From: an uncultured Mycolicibacterium sp.
GTDB taxonomy: Bacteria; Actinomycetota; Actinomycetes; Mycobacteriales; Mycobacteriaceae
Direction of reading: 5' to 3'
DNA: 42,777 bases
Assembly (NCBI GenBank): GCA_945957405.1
Contig: CAMFLL010000014.1
Span: 1 to 42,777 of the forward strand
Position 1 is the stretch's first letter, and each line of letters begins with the position of its first letter. A model generated the notes under the pieces. That model did no database searches. It was given only the letters and a program-made list of their open reading frames with translations, and was not told the origin of the DNA. Shown here one piece after another: positions 1 to 7,664 of this stretch. Position numbers and translations under genes: made by a program.

Positions 1-137
1 GCGCTGGACTTCTTGGCGTCGGGGACGGAATCCTCGAGATCGAGTACGACCACGTCGGCTGCACTAGCGAGGGCCTTGGCGAACTGTTCCGGGCGTGCCG
101 CGGACACATACAGCCAGCTGCGCGCGGTCCGGGTCAT
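1..137 (-). CDS. HpcH/HpaI aldolase / CitE-like lyase, 5' end only (runs off the window)
   Basis: The first 45 residues of a minus-strand gene are visible; the rest lies left of position 1. They read MTRTARSWLYVSAARPEQ, then FAKALASAADVVVLDLEDSV and PDAKKSS. RSWL(Y/F)V near the N-terminus followed by LDLED-V is the opening of the CitE (citrate lyase beta)/HpcH family, whose members cleave or form C-C bonds in acyl-CoAs such as citramalyl-CoA, malyl-CoA or 3-hydroxy-3-methylglutaryl-type thioesters. The acidic pair in LDLED contributes to Mg2+ and substrate binding in the family. The ATG at 137-135 overlaps the TGA of the upstream CoA-transferase in an ATGA, so the two are co-transcribed and probably translationally coupled. 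The acyl-CoA made by the transferase is the likely feedstock of this lyase. The exact substrate cannot be told from the fragment. Confidence 0.85.
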   Translation of the reverse strand, partial: MTRTARSWLYVSAARPEQFAKALASAADVVVLDLEDSVPDAKKSS

Positions 138-1342
138 ATGGTGCCTTGGCCCCGCAGCGCGTCGATCGTTTCCTGACTCAGTCCCATCGCACTGTAAATA
201 TGTTCATTCGCAGCGCCTTTGGGACGCCCCGTCCAGCGAATCCGGCCAGGAGTGCGGTCCAGCCTGAACATGACGTTCTGCATTTTCACCGCGCCCAGTT
301 CGTCATCGTCCACTGTCAGGATCGACTCGCGGGCAGCGAAGTGCGGATCCGCGACGATGTCGGCGGCACTGTAGACCGGGGCGATTGCCGCCTCCGCCTT
401 ACCGAAGGCATCGATCACGTCGGCCCGGTTTCGCTGTGCGATCCACCTCGCCACGGCATCGTCGATCTCATCGACGTGGTCTGCGCGGCCGCTACCGGTG
501 GCGAACCATGGCTCGTCGATGAGTTCAGCGCAGCCAACGAGCCGCATGATGCGTTCAGCGATTGACGTTGCGCTGGCGGAGACCGCCACCCAGTGACCGT
601 CAGCCGTCCGATAGGTGTTGCGGGGTGCGCTGTTTCGGGTGCGATTGCCCGTGCGCTCCTGGATGATTCCGAGTTGATCGTAGACGGTGGGGGCAGCGCC
701 GATCACGGTCATGATCGGATCGGTGATCGCCATGTCGATTACTTGGCCCATCCCGGACCGGTGCCGCTCCTGAAGTGCGACAACCACCGCGTAGGCCGTC
801 GCCAATGCCGCAGTTCCATCGGCGAGGCCGAAGGGCGGCAGGGTCGGGTGCCCATCTGGTTCGCCTGTTGCGTAGGCGAACCCACTCATGGCTTCCGCGA
901 GAGTACCGAAACCGGCGCGCTGCGAGTACGGCCCGGTCTGACCAAAACCGGTCACGCGGGCGAGGATCAGTCCTCTGTTGGACGCCGAGAGCCGCTCGTA
1001 GGACAGGCCCCAGCGCTCGAGCGTTCCTGGCCGGAAGTTCTCGATCAGAACGTCGGCGTTGCGGACCAGATCACACAGAAGGTCGGCGCCTTCCTGGTGA
1101 CTCAAGTTCAGTGTGATCGGAAGCTTGTTGCGGCCCAGCATCTTCCACCAGAGTCCGACACCGTTCTTGGTGTAACCGTGGGTTCTGGCCGGATCGCCGG
1201 CGACAGGATGCTCCACCTTGATCACCTCGGCGCCGAAGTCGCCCAGCAGCGTGGCCGCGAGTGGGCCGGCAAACAGTGTGGCCGCGTCGATGACGCGCAG
1301 ACCCGACAGCGGCATGCCGCGGGATGTGGATCCCGTCACCAT
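134..1342 (-). CDS. CaiB/BaiF family (family III) CoA-transferase
   Basis: A 402-residue protein, normal for family III CoA-transferases, which move CoA between carboxylic acids through an aspartyl-CoA anhydride. N-terminal PLSGLRVIDAATLFAGPLAA, then LGDFGAEVIKVEHP and ADVLIENFRPGTLERWGL are family hallmarks. The catalytic Asp is most likely D175 in PPFGLADG. I chose ATG 1342 because AGGAGG lies 5 nt upstream; an in-frame extension to 1423 has no ribosome site and does not look conserved. It ends in an ATGA overlap with the CitE-like gene, and the IclR gene lies 139 bp upstream on the same strand. In Pseudomonas itaconate clusters a CaiB-type transferase sits directly beside a CitE lyase and near a PrpD protein, as here. 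Itaconate, mesaconate or a related C5 acid is a plausible substrate, but this is inferred from context. Confidence 0.9.
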   Translation of the reverse strand: MVTGSTSRGMPLSGLRVIDAATLFAGPLAATLLGDFGAEVIKVEHPVAGDPARTHGYTKNGVGLWWKMLGRNKLPITLNLSHQEGADLLCDLVRNADVLIENFRPGTLERWGLSYERLSASNRGLILARVTGFGQTGPYSQRAGFGTLAEAMSGFAYATGEPDGHPTLPPFGLADGTAALATAYAVVVALQERHRSGMGQVIDMAITDPIMTVIGAAPTVYDQLGIIQERTGNRTRNSAPRNTYRTADGHWVAVSASATSIAERIMRLVGCAELIDEPWFATGSGRADHVDEIDDAVARWIAQRNRADVIDAFGKAEAAIAPVYSAADIVADPHFAARESILTVDDDELGAVKMQNVMFRLDRTPGRIRWTGRPKGAANEHIYSAMGLSQETIDALRGQGTI

Positions 1343-1481
1343 CAGACCTCCTGACCACTGCAAGTCTTGTGGCAGTGAACATATCGGCGGTCGAAGGCCG
1401 GCCTCCACAAACGTTCCTGCCATAGGAATGGCAATCGGGGAGCTGCGTTACGGAGACACGCTGTGGCGCACGGGTCCTACG

Positions 1482-2339
1482 TCAGCTGGTGCTCGGTGGT
1501 TCGGAGCCGGTGTAACCCAGACGCATCGAGATCACCTGCGCGCCACGACGAACATCGTTGCCGAACTGACGCAGGTCGAACTGATTGAATCGGGTTGCTG
1601 GGCCGCAGATACTGAGCGATCCCACCACGTCGGAGTGCCCGTCGAAGATCGGTGCCGCGACACTGGCTGCGTCGCTGGCGCGCTCACCGTACGACTTGGC
1701 GTAGCCGACCGTTCGCACCTGTTCAAGTTCTGCGGTGAGCCGGGCGGCGTCGGTGATCGTCGACGCGGTGAGCCGTTCGAGGGAACCGGCCAGTACGAAT
1801 TCCCGCACGGAGTCTGGTGCGAACGCGAGTATTGCGCGCGACGAGGCACCCGCGTGCAGCGGAAAGGTCGCGCCCAGTTCAACGACCATCCGGATGTCCC
1901 GTACACCGAGTGCCTGGTCGATGTATGCCCGGCGAAGTCCTACCAGGGCCGAGACGGTGGTGGTCTCACCGGTCATCTCGCGGAGTCGACGAAGGATCGG
2001 CACCGCAGCGGTGTGCAGACTGATCGACCGGATGGCCCGCGCGCCGACTGCGGCCGCGCCGACTCCGAGTCGATAGCGCTTGGAGTCGTCGCTGCACTGG
2101 ACGATTGATCGAGACTCGAGTGACTGGAGAATGCGGTGAACCACTGCCTTGCTCAGTCCGAGATCCCTGGCGATATCGCTGACGCCGCGGTCGGCGGCCT
2201 TGGTGAACGCGAGGATGACGTCGGCCACCCTGGCCGCCGTTTCCGTGCCTCCAGTGGGGACACCATCGAGATGGCGTTCCTTGGGAGCCGGCCGGTCGAC
2301 GAGGTCGATGAACGCGTCGTCGAGGTGTTCGGTGGTCAT
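1482..2339 (-). CDS. IclR family transcriptional regulator
   Basis: A 285-residue IclR-type regulator. Residues about 30-90 form the winged helix (RVADVILAFTKAADRGVSDI, then ARDLGLSKAVVHRILQSLES). The rest is the ligand-binding domain, with GETTTVSALVG, the LGATFPLHAGASSRAILAF segment typical of the effector pocket, and SLSICGPATRF near the end. There is an N-terminal tail of about 30 residues before the HTH. Its ATG (2339-2337) overlaps the TGA of the PrpD-like gene (ATGA), so it is the second gene of a prpD-iclR transcript. A perfect palindrome at 3939-3955, upstream of the prpD promoter, is the obvious candidate operator. IclR proteins often control acid or aromatic catabolism and can repress or activate; which applies here is not shown. 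Confidence 0.93.
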   Translation of the reverse strand: MTTEHLDDAFIDLVDRPAPKERHLDGVPTGGTETAARVADVILAFTKAADRGVSDIARDLGLSKAVVHRILQSLESRSIVQCSDDSKRYRLGVGAAAVGARAIRSISLHTAAVPILRRLREMTGETTTVSALVGLRRAYIDQALGVRDIRMVVELGATFPLHAGASSRAILAFAPDSVREFVLAGSLERLTASTITDAARLTAELEQVRTVGYAKSYGERASDAASVAAPIFDGHSDVVGSLSICGPATRFNQFDLRQFGNDVRRGAQVISMRLGYTGSEPPSTS

Positions 2340-3814
2340 ATCTGCTCACCGTCTTCAGTTGCGGATCGGTTGCCGTGGTCTTCTGTGAAGAGCGGCTCGA
2401 CGGAACCGGCCAGCAGCCCGATCACTTCGGCGGCGCTGTCCTCGATGTTGAGGACGGCATCCTCCAGCGCCCGTGATCGTTCCGTCGGCATCACCAGATC
2501 GGTCAGGGCCCTGTACTTCGTCACGATCTGCTGATCGGTCATGAGTCGGTGCCCCTGTCCCAGAGCCACTTGGACGACTATCTGTTCGGTGTGTCCCTGC
2601 GTGGTGGTCAACGTCATCCGGGTGACGCGCTTGTGACCCGTCGCGGCGGCGAGTGCGTCCATCTCCTGGCTGTGTCGCACCTCGATGCACTCCATCAAGT
2701 CCCAGATGTCGTCCGCGGCGATGCGGTCGGGACTGAATTGTTGTGCGAGCGCCTGTCCGTCGCAAAGAACGGCGGCAGCGGCGTAGGCGGCGTTCATCTG
2801 AGCACCGATCACGGTCGCAGGTCGGCTCAGCACCCATCCGCCGTGCTTGAACGGCACCAGTGGCAACTCGATGACCAGCGATCTGACGGATGCGGGGGTG
2901 ATCCCCAAGGTGTCACGCAGTTGCAGGGCACCGTCGATCGCGGGATGCGTGCCCGCCATCGCGGCGTACGGCTTCACGTTGATCCCCATGAGATCCCACC
3001 GAGAACCCAGGTCTTCCACGGCCCGGGACAGATCCGCGGTATCGGGGTTGAAGGTGTGCCGCATCCCGCCATAGGGGCGCTCAAGCACCTCGGCGATACC
3101 CGAGTAGCCGGTGGCCGCCAGTGCGGCGCTCACCATTCCATTGCGCGCCGCGAATCCGTGGTGCATCCGCTTGACCATCGATTCGTACTGCGCAGCCATC
3201 AGGCCACTGGCCTGAGTCCCGGCGATGCCGAGCGCATGCTCGACGGCATCGGCGTCCAGCTTTCTCACGGCCGCGGCTGTTGCTGCGCTGGCGAGTACGC
3301 CGTAGATGGCGCCACAGTGCCAGCCTCGATTCAACAGTTCGTACCCGTCCAAGGCGACTCCGAGGCGGGGGCCGACTTCGAACCCGACGGCGGCAGCACG
3401 GAGGATGTCGGTCCCGTCGGCACCACCGAGGGTTTCGATCGTCGCGAGCAGCGACGGGACGACGACCGATCCGGAATGCAGAGGGCCGTGTTCGTAGTAG
3501 TCGTCGAGTTCGAAGGACTGGACGAATGTTCCGTTGAGCAGTGCCGCCGACGGCCCTGTCATACGGCGCCCGTGCCCCCAAACAGTGGCTGAGGTCCCGT
3601 CGTCGACAGCCGCGAGGCCGTTGACCGCGACCTGAGACCACGGAAGGCGGGCGCCCAGCATTCCACAGCCGATGGCGTCGAGGATCAGATGTTTGGTGCG
3701 CCGCCTGACATCGTCGGGGATGTCATCGAATCGGGTTCTCGCCACGAATTCGGCGAGCCTGCGGGTCGTTCCGCCGGCGACGGCGGTGTCCTTGGCGAGG
3801 GGTGCACTGACCAC
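2336..3814 (-). CDS. MmgE/PrpD family protein (2-methylcitrate dehydratase-like)
   Basis: A 492-residue member of the MmgE/PrpD fold, which includes 2-methylcitrate dehydratase, cis-aconitate decarboxylase and iminodisuccinate epimerase. Family features are the N-terminal TRRLAEFVARTRFDDIPDDV, ILDAIGCGMLGA, the VWGHGRRMTGPSAALLNGTF stretch, ELDDYYEHGPLHSGSVVVPS and the later NVKPYAAMAGTHPAIDGAL. I chose GTG 3814 (GAAGGGA 5-6 nt upstream). Extending to 3922 would add a basic stretch and run over the promoter. The stop overlaps the iclR start by ATGA. The reaction is probably dehydration, hydration, isomerisation or decarboxylation of a di- or tricarboxylic acid feeding the nearby CaiB and CitE enzymes. 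Family members differ widely in substrate, so it should not be called PrpD of the methylcitrate cycle; no methylcitrate synthase or lyase is nearby. Confidence 0.9.
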   Translation of the reverse strand: MVSAPLAKDTAVAGGTTRRLAEFVARTRFDDIPDDVRRRTKHLILDAIGCGMLGARLPWSQVAVNGLAAVDDGTSATVWGHGRRMTGPSAALLNGTFVQSFELDDYYEHGPLHSGSVVVPSLLATIETLGGADGTDILRAAAVGFEVGPRLGVALDGYELLNRGWHCGAIYGVLASAATAAAVRKLDADAVEHALGIAGTQASGLMAAQYESMVKRMHHGFAARNGMVSAALAATGYSGIAEVLERPYGGMRHTFNPDTADLSRAVEDLGSRWDLMGINVKPYAAMAGTHPAIDGALQLRDTLGITPASVRSLVIELPLVPFKHGGWVLSRPATVIGAQMNAAYAAAAVLCDGQALAQQFSPDRIAADDIWDLMECIEVRHSQEMDALAAATGHKRVTRMTLTTTQGHTEQIVVQVALGQGHRLMTDQQIVTKYRALTDLVMPTERSRALEDAVLNIEDSAAEVIGLLAGSVEPLFTEDHGNRSATEDGEQI

Positions 3815-3893
3815 GGATGTCCCTTCGGGAGAAAATGATGGAGCGTCGTAACGCGACGGGACGTTCAGCGCAGTGACCGGCGTCACGATGATC

Positions 3894-3922
3894 ATGCTGC
3901 GTAGACGCTGTGAGAGTGTCAA
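3894..3922 (-). promoter_or_regulatory. candidate sigma-A promoter of the prpD-like/iclR operon
   Basis: On the minus strand a perfect -35 hexamer TTGACA (3922-3917) is followed after 17 nt by CAGCAT (3899-3894), a moderate -10. It lies about 80 bp upstream of the GTG start of the PrpD-like gene and just downstream of the palindrome at 3939-3955. Confidence 0.45.
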
Positions 3923-3938
3923 GGCTTTGCGATATCCG

Positions 3939-3955
3939 GTTCCGCGGAGCGGAAC
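3939..3955. promoter_or_regulatory. perfect 17-bp palindrome, candidate IclR operator
   Basis: GTTCCGC-GGA-GCGGAAC: 7-bp perfect arms and a 3-bp centre. GC-rich palindromes built on TTCCGC/GCGGAA are of the type bound by IclR-family proteins, and an IclR gene is second in the operon this site precedes. It ends 17 bp upstream of the -35 hexamer, a position more compatible with activation or with upstream repression than with steric block of the -10. Autoregulation is inferred. Confidence 0.6.
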
Positions 3956-4033
3956 AGTATGCCGAATTGCCTGTTCGGCCCATTCAGTGAGGAACCTTGC
4001 AGGGGGTCACTCGAAGAACTTCTGCGGGAGTCC

Positions 4034-5134
4034 TCACTCGATGAAGCGGCGCTCAACAAGCGGTGAGTTCAGCAGAACAACCTGCCGCTGCACTGCCGCC
4101 GCGTCGGTCTGACCGCATGCCGCCATCGCAGTCCGCAACTCGTCCCGTAGCAGCGTGATGACCTCGACCAGACCGTCGGCACCGCCGGCGGCCAGTCCCC
4201 AGAACAAAGGTCGTCCGATCAGGACGGCGCGCGCTCCTAGGGCGAGTGCCTTGAGGATGTCGGTACCGCGGCGAATCCCGCCGTCGACGTAGACCTCGAC
4301 GCGCTGGCCGATCTGCTCGGCGATCTCGGGGAGTACTTCGATGGGTGCGGGGGTGGTATCGAGGGTGCGCGCGCCGTGGTTGGAGACGATCACCGCGGCC
4401 ACCCCGCAGTCCGAGCAGACCTGTGCATCTTCGGCGGTCATGATGCCCTTGGCGACAACGGGGATCGGTGATTCTCCGACCAGCCAGGCGAGGTCGTCAG
4501 CGGTGGTGCTCCGCGATATCAGGACATTGGTGCCGGTGGTGTCGCGCGCGGTCCAATCCTCGGCCCCGACCGCGAAGTCGGCGAAGTTCGGCGACGGCAC
4601 CTGGCGATATGCGTGCCTGATGAGCCGCTCGCGGCGCGGCGGATAGGGCGGCGTATCGAGGGTGACGCACAGTGCGCGGTAGCCGGCAGCAACCGCCCGA
4701 TCGATGAAATGTCTGGTGACATCGCGGCTTTCATAGATGTTCATCTGAAACCAACGCGGCCCTTTCGACGCCGCGGCGATCTCCTCGAGCGTGACGGACG
4801 AGTTGACGCTCGCGACCATGAGGACGTCGGTGGCATCGGCGGCGGCCGCGGTCGCGCGCTCGCCATCGGGATGCGCCCGGTCATGGAAGCCCGCGGGCGC
4901 AATCATGAGCGGGGTGGAAACCGGGGTGCCGAGCACTGTGGTCGCCAAGCAGACCCGACTGACATCGGTGAGGACCCGGCGGCGCAGCAGGATCGCGTCG
5001 AGCACGTCCCGGGTGCGCCGAAGCGATATCTCGTCCGCGACGCCGCCGGCGATGTAGTCGTACTGGCCCTCGGGTAGGTGCGTCCTCGCTGTCTCCTCAT
5101 ATTCGTGAAGGTTCACCGGCTTGGAGACGCTCAT
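4034..5134 (-). CDS. FMN-dependent alpha-hydroxy-acid oxidase/dehydrogenase
   Basis: A 366-residue TIM-barrel flavoenzyme of the glycolate oxidase/L-lactate dehydrogenase/mandelate dehydrogenase family, oxidising an L-2-hydroxyacid to the 2-oxoacid. Seen in order: YDYIAGGVADE near residue 25, TPLMIAPAGFHDRAHPDGE, WFQMNIYESRD with the active-site Tyr, ALCVTLDTP, VVAKGIMTAEDA with the FMN Lys, the catalytic His-Arg segment SNHGARTLDTTPAPIEVLPE near residue 250, and VYVDGGIRRGTDILKALALGA for FMN phosphate. The usual SNHGGRQLD reads SNHGARTLD, keeping His and Arg. ATG 5134 has AGGAG 7 nt upstream. There is no membrane segment, so it is a soluble oxidase-type member rather than the membrane LldD of enterobacteria. 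It lies 219 bp upstream of the PrpD-like gene on the same strand and probably feeds the same pathway. The substrate is unknown. Confidence 0.9.
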   Translation of the reverse strand: MSVSKPVNLHEYEETARTHLPEGQYDYIAGGVADEISLRRTRDVLDAILLRRRVLTDVSRVCLATTVLGTPVSTPLMIAPAGFHDRAHPDGERATAAAADATDVLMVASVNSSVTLEEIAAASKGPRWFQMNIYESRDVTRHFIDRAVAAGYRALCVTLDTPPYPPRRERLIRHAYRQVPSPNFADFAVGAEDWTARDTTGTNVLISRSTTADDLAWLVGESPIPVVAKGIMTAEDAQVCSDCGVAAVIVSNHGARTLDTTPAPIEVLPEIAEQIGQRVEVYVDGGIRRGTDILKALALGARAVLIGRPLFWGLAAGGADGLVEVITLLRDELRTAMAACGQTDAAAVQRQVVLLNSPLVERRFIE

Positions 5135-5226
5135 GATGATGCTCCTGGATCAGGGCGCTGGCCCCCGATGCGGGCGTCAGCGCTCTCAACTGGGACTTTG
5201 ACGGATGTGACGGATAAATACATAGT

Positions 5227-5260
5227 TTGTCTTGGTTAGATTTCACATTTTAGATACGAT
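5227..5260 (+). promoter_or_regulatory. AT-rich divergent intergenic region with a candidate promoter for the LLM-ABC operon
   Basis: The 155-bp gap between the hydroxyacid oxidase (minus) and the LLM gene (plus) holds the most AT-rich stretch of this part. Two overlapping sigma-A-like readings are possible: TTGTCT (5227-5232) with TAGATA after 18 nt, or TTGGTT (5233-5238) with TACGAT (5255-5260) after 16 nt. An ATCC-GTT-GGAT palindrome follows at 5261-5271. The 9-mer CGATATCCG recurs beside the palindrome at 3939, hinting at shared control by the IclR protein, but weakly. Confidence 0.35.
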
Positions 5261-5289
5261 ATCCGTTGGATCACACGAGAGGAGTGCTT

Positions 5290-6312
5290 GTGTCGGAGGT
5301 CTCATTCGGCGTGAGAGTGCCCAATTCGGGCCCGTTGACGTCCGTCGACAACATCACCCGTGCCGCCACCGAAGCCGAGCAGATGGGCTTCGATTCGATC
5401 TTCTTGCACGACCACGTGGTGTGGAGCGGCGAGATGCACCGACACCACATCTCGTCGGGGGCCCACGAAGCGCTCGACGAAGACCAGGCCGCCGACTTCT
5501 TCGAAGCACTGACGACCGTCGGCTACCTCGCCGCCAAGACCTCGGCGGTGCAGATCGGGGTGGCATGCCTGGTGATGCCTACCCGCAACCCGATCTATGC
5601 GGCCAAGCAGCTCGCCACGCTCGACCACCTCAGCGGTGGCCGATTGATCGCCGGAATCGGGTTGGGCTCCAAGGCCTCACAGATGTCCAATGAGTTCGAC
5701 GTATTCGGTGTGCCGTTCTCGGCGCGGGCGCGCATGACCGACGAGTACGTGGAGGCCATGCGTGCCATCTGGACGCAACCGTGGGCTTCCTACAGCGGCG
5801 AGCACGTGTCGTTCAAGGATGCCGAGATCTTTCCCAAGCCACTGCAACGGCCGGGACCGCCTGTCTGGGTGGGCGGCTGGACCGACCACGCGGCCAGGCG
5901 CACCGGGCGGATCGGCGACGGTTGGGTGCCGGGCTGGCTGTCGCCGGACGAAATGGCCCGTGGCGCAGCCATAGTCCGTGAGACAGCCCAGCAACACGAG
6001 CGCGATGCCGACAAGATCACCATCGCGGTCGAAAAGCTCACCGTCATCGACCGGGACCGCGATGCGGCGATGGCGCGTGCGCTACCGACGGTCGACACCA
6101 GTTCGAAGACCTACGAACGTGATATCGACCAGATCCAGTTCGCGATCGACCGGCACATCTTCGGCTCGGTGGAAGACGTCACGCGACGCGTCGACGAGTT
6201 CGTCCAGGCCGGGGTCACCCACTTCGAACTGAAGTTCATCTACCCCACGATGGATGAGCTGACGCGACAGATGGAGCTCTGGGCAGAAGAAATCCTGCCC
6301 AGATACCGCTGA
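5290..6312 (+). CDS. LLM-class flavin-dependent oxidoreductase (F420-type luciferase-like)
   Basis: A 340-residue luciferase-like TIM-barrel enzyme. FGVRVPNSGPLTSVDNITRA, AEQMGFDSIFLHDHVVW, IGVACLVMPTRNPIYAAKQL, TLDHLSGGRLIAGIGLGSKA and PPVWVGGWTDHAARRTGRIG define the family, which uses FMNH2 or, very often in mycobacteria, coenzyme F420. The start is GTG 5290 with GAGAGGAG 5-6 nt upstream; an upstream in-frame TTG at 5266 would include the ribosome site itself. It heads an operon with an MFS carrier (46 bp downstream) and an ABC importer, so it likely oxidises or reduces an imported compound. LLM enzymes paired with NitT/TauT-type importers commonly act on sulfonates, nitrogen compounds or xenobiotics. 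The exact substrate and cofactor cannot be read from the sequence. Confidence 0.88.
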   Translation: MSEVSFGVRVPNSGPLTSVDNITRAATEAEQMGFDSIFLHDHVVWSGEMHRHHISSGAHEALDEDQAADFFEALTTVGYLAAKTSAVQIGVACLVMPTRNPIYAAKQLATLDHLSGGRLIAGIGLGSKASQMSNEFDVFGVPFSARARMTDEYVEAMRAIWTQPWASYSGEHVSFKDAEIFPKPLQRPGPPVWVGGWTDHAARRTGRIGDGWVPGWLSPDEMARGAAIVRETAQQHERDADKITIAVEKLTVIDRDRDAAMARALPTVDTSSKTYERDIDQIQFAIDRHIFGSVEDVTRRVDEFVQAGVTHFELKFIYPTMDELTRQMELWAEEILPRYR

Positions 6313-6358
6313 CCGGCCTGCGGATCTCTGGCGCGACGGCGGACAAGGAGGGAATCCG

Positions 6359-7648
6359 GTGAATGACGCGCTGACTCAGCGGACGCAGCGCCCGGTCCGT
6401 GCCAGGGTCGTGGTCTGGGTGGCCAGCCTCACCGCAGGGCTGGTCACCTCCGGCATGCAGGGAATCGTTCCGGCAATCCCCGCGATCCGGGATCACTTCG
6501 GGCTGAGCAACTTTCAAGTCGGCCTGATCACCAGCGTGTATCTGCTACCTGGCGTCTTCTCCGCGTTCGCGGCCGGCGTGCTGACCGAGAGGATCGGCAG
6601 CCGCAAGGTCGTGACCGGCGGACTGATGGTCTTCGGGCTCGGCGGCGCGCTGCTCCTGGTGGTGCACGATCTCACCGCGTTGCTGGCGGTGCGGTTTGTT
6701 CAGGGAATCATGTTCGGGGCGTTGCTCTCGATGACTGTTGGCCTGATCGGTTCAGTCGCGCCGGCCGGACCCGAGGCGCACCGCGCACAGAGTCGACGTA
6801 TCGTCGGGATGAGCGCCGGTGAGGCCCTGTTCCCGATCGTCGGCGGGATGCTCCTTTCGCTGGCGTGGTACGCGCCGTTCGGAATGCAGATCCTGACTCT
6901 GCCGCTGGCGGTGGTCGCGTGGTTCACGCTGCCAGATGACCAACATCAGGCCCGTCGCGAAGCGAAAGACACACCACCGGAGTCCATCTGGAAAGCGCCG
7001 GGGGTGGTGGGGGTGCAGATCCTGGCCGCCGGCCGATTCATCTTCAAGTTCGCGGTGCTGACGTACGTGCCGGTCCTCGCCGTCGACAAGCTGCACATGT
7101 CGGCCGCGACCGTCGGCTGGCTGGTGGGTATCTCGAGCGTGCTGGGCGTGATCACCGCGCTGCTCTCCGAGCGGTTGGCGGCAAAGCTGCGGTCCTCCGA
7201 GATGATCGTCGCCTGCATGGTGCTGATCACCATCAGCCTCATCCTGATCGGGTGGGGCACGCCGGCCGTGGTGCTGGCCGGCGGTCTGCTGCTTTACGGT
7301 ATCCAGGACGGCATCTATGGCGTCGCGCACAACGTGCTGGCCAACGAAATGGCGCCGCGAGGTTCGCGGATGGCCTACGTCGGACTCACCGGGACGGTCC
7401 GGAATGTCGGAAAGTTCGCCGCGCCGTTGGCTTTCGGTGCGGCGACACTGGTGCTGCCCATCTCGACGGCCTTCTTTGCGTTCGCCGGAATCGGCGTCCT
7501 AGGTGCGGCAGTGGCAGGCAGTGTGGCCAGGAAACAGCGCGCACTGGCCGCCGCCGCAGTCGTTTCCGACACCCCCGACACGGCCGGCTCCGCCGCGGAG
7601 CGGCCGCTGAACACGACAGGCCGCTCGGCCAACCCCGAGCCAAAGTGA
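6359..7648 (+). CDS. MFS transporter (12-TM)
   Basis: A 429-residue major facilitator. It opens with VRARVVVWVASLTAGLVTSG and PAIRDHFGLSNFQVGLITSV; the loop 2-3 signature reads AAGVLTERIGSRKVVTGG. An internal hydrophilic loop at about residues 195-215 separates the two six-helix halves, and a hydrophilic tail of about 40 residues closes the protein. The GTG start has AAGGAGGG 7-8 nt upstream. It sits between the LLM gene and the ABC permease (16-bp gap), so it is in the same transcript. It resembles drug or metabolite exporters of the CynX/YcaD kind more than a defined importer. A secondary carrier alongside a complete ABC importer suggests one imports and the other exports a product, or that they handle related substrates. 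Confidence 0.88.
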   Translation: MNDALTQRTQRPVRARVVVWVASLTAGLVTSGMQGIVPAIPAIRDHFGLSNFQVGLITSVYLLPGVFSAFAAGVLTERIGSRKVVTGGLMVFGLGGALLLVVHDLTALLAVRFVQGIMFGALLSMTVGLIGSVAPAGPEAHRAQSRRIVGMSAGEALFPIVGGMLLSLAWYAPFGMQILTLPLAVVAWFTLPDDQHQARREAKDTPPESIWKAPGVVGVQILAAGRFIFKFAVLTYVPVLAVDKLHMSAATVGWLVGISSVLGVITALLSERLAAKLRSSEMIVACMVLITISLILIGWGTPAVVLAGGLLLYGIQDGIYGVAHNVLANEMAPRGSRMAYVGLTGTVRNVGKFAAPLAFGAATLVLPISTAFFAFAGIGVLGAAVAGSVARKQRALAAAAVVSDTPDTAGSAAERPLNTTGRSANPEPK

Positions 7649-7664
7649 GAGGACGGGTTCCGCG

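Noticed and set aside
2549..3592. 347-residue open frame opposite the PrpD-like gene
   Set aside because: No recognisable motif and His/Gly/Val-rich shadow composition; the minus-strand protein is a clear family member.
2336..3814. PrpD of the methylcitrate cycle
   Set aside because: No prpB or prpC partner is near; the context is a CoA-transferase/lyase set, so only the family name is justified.
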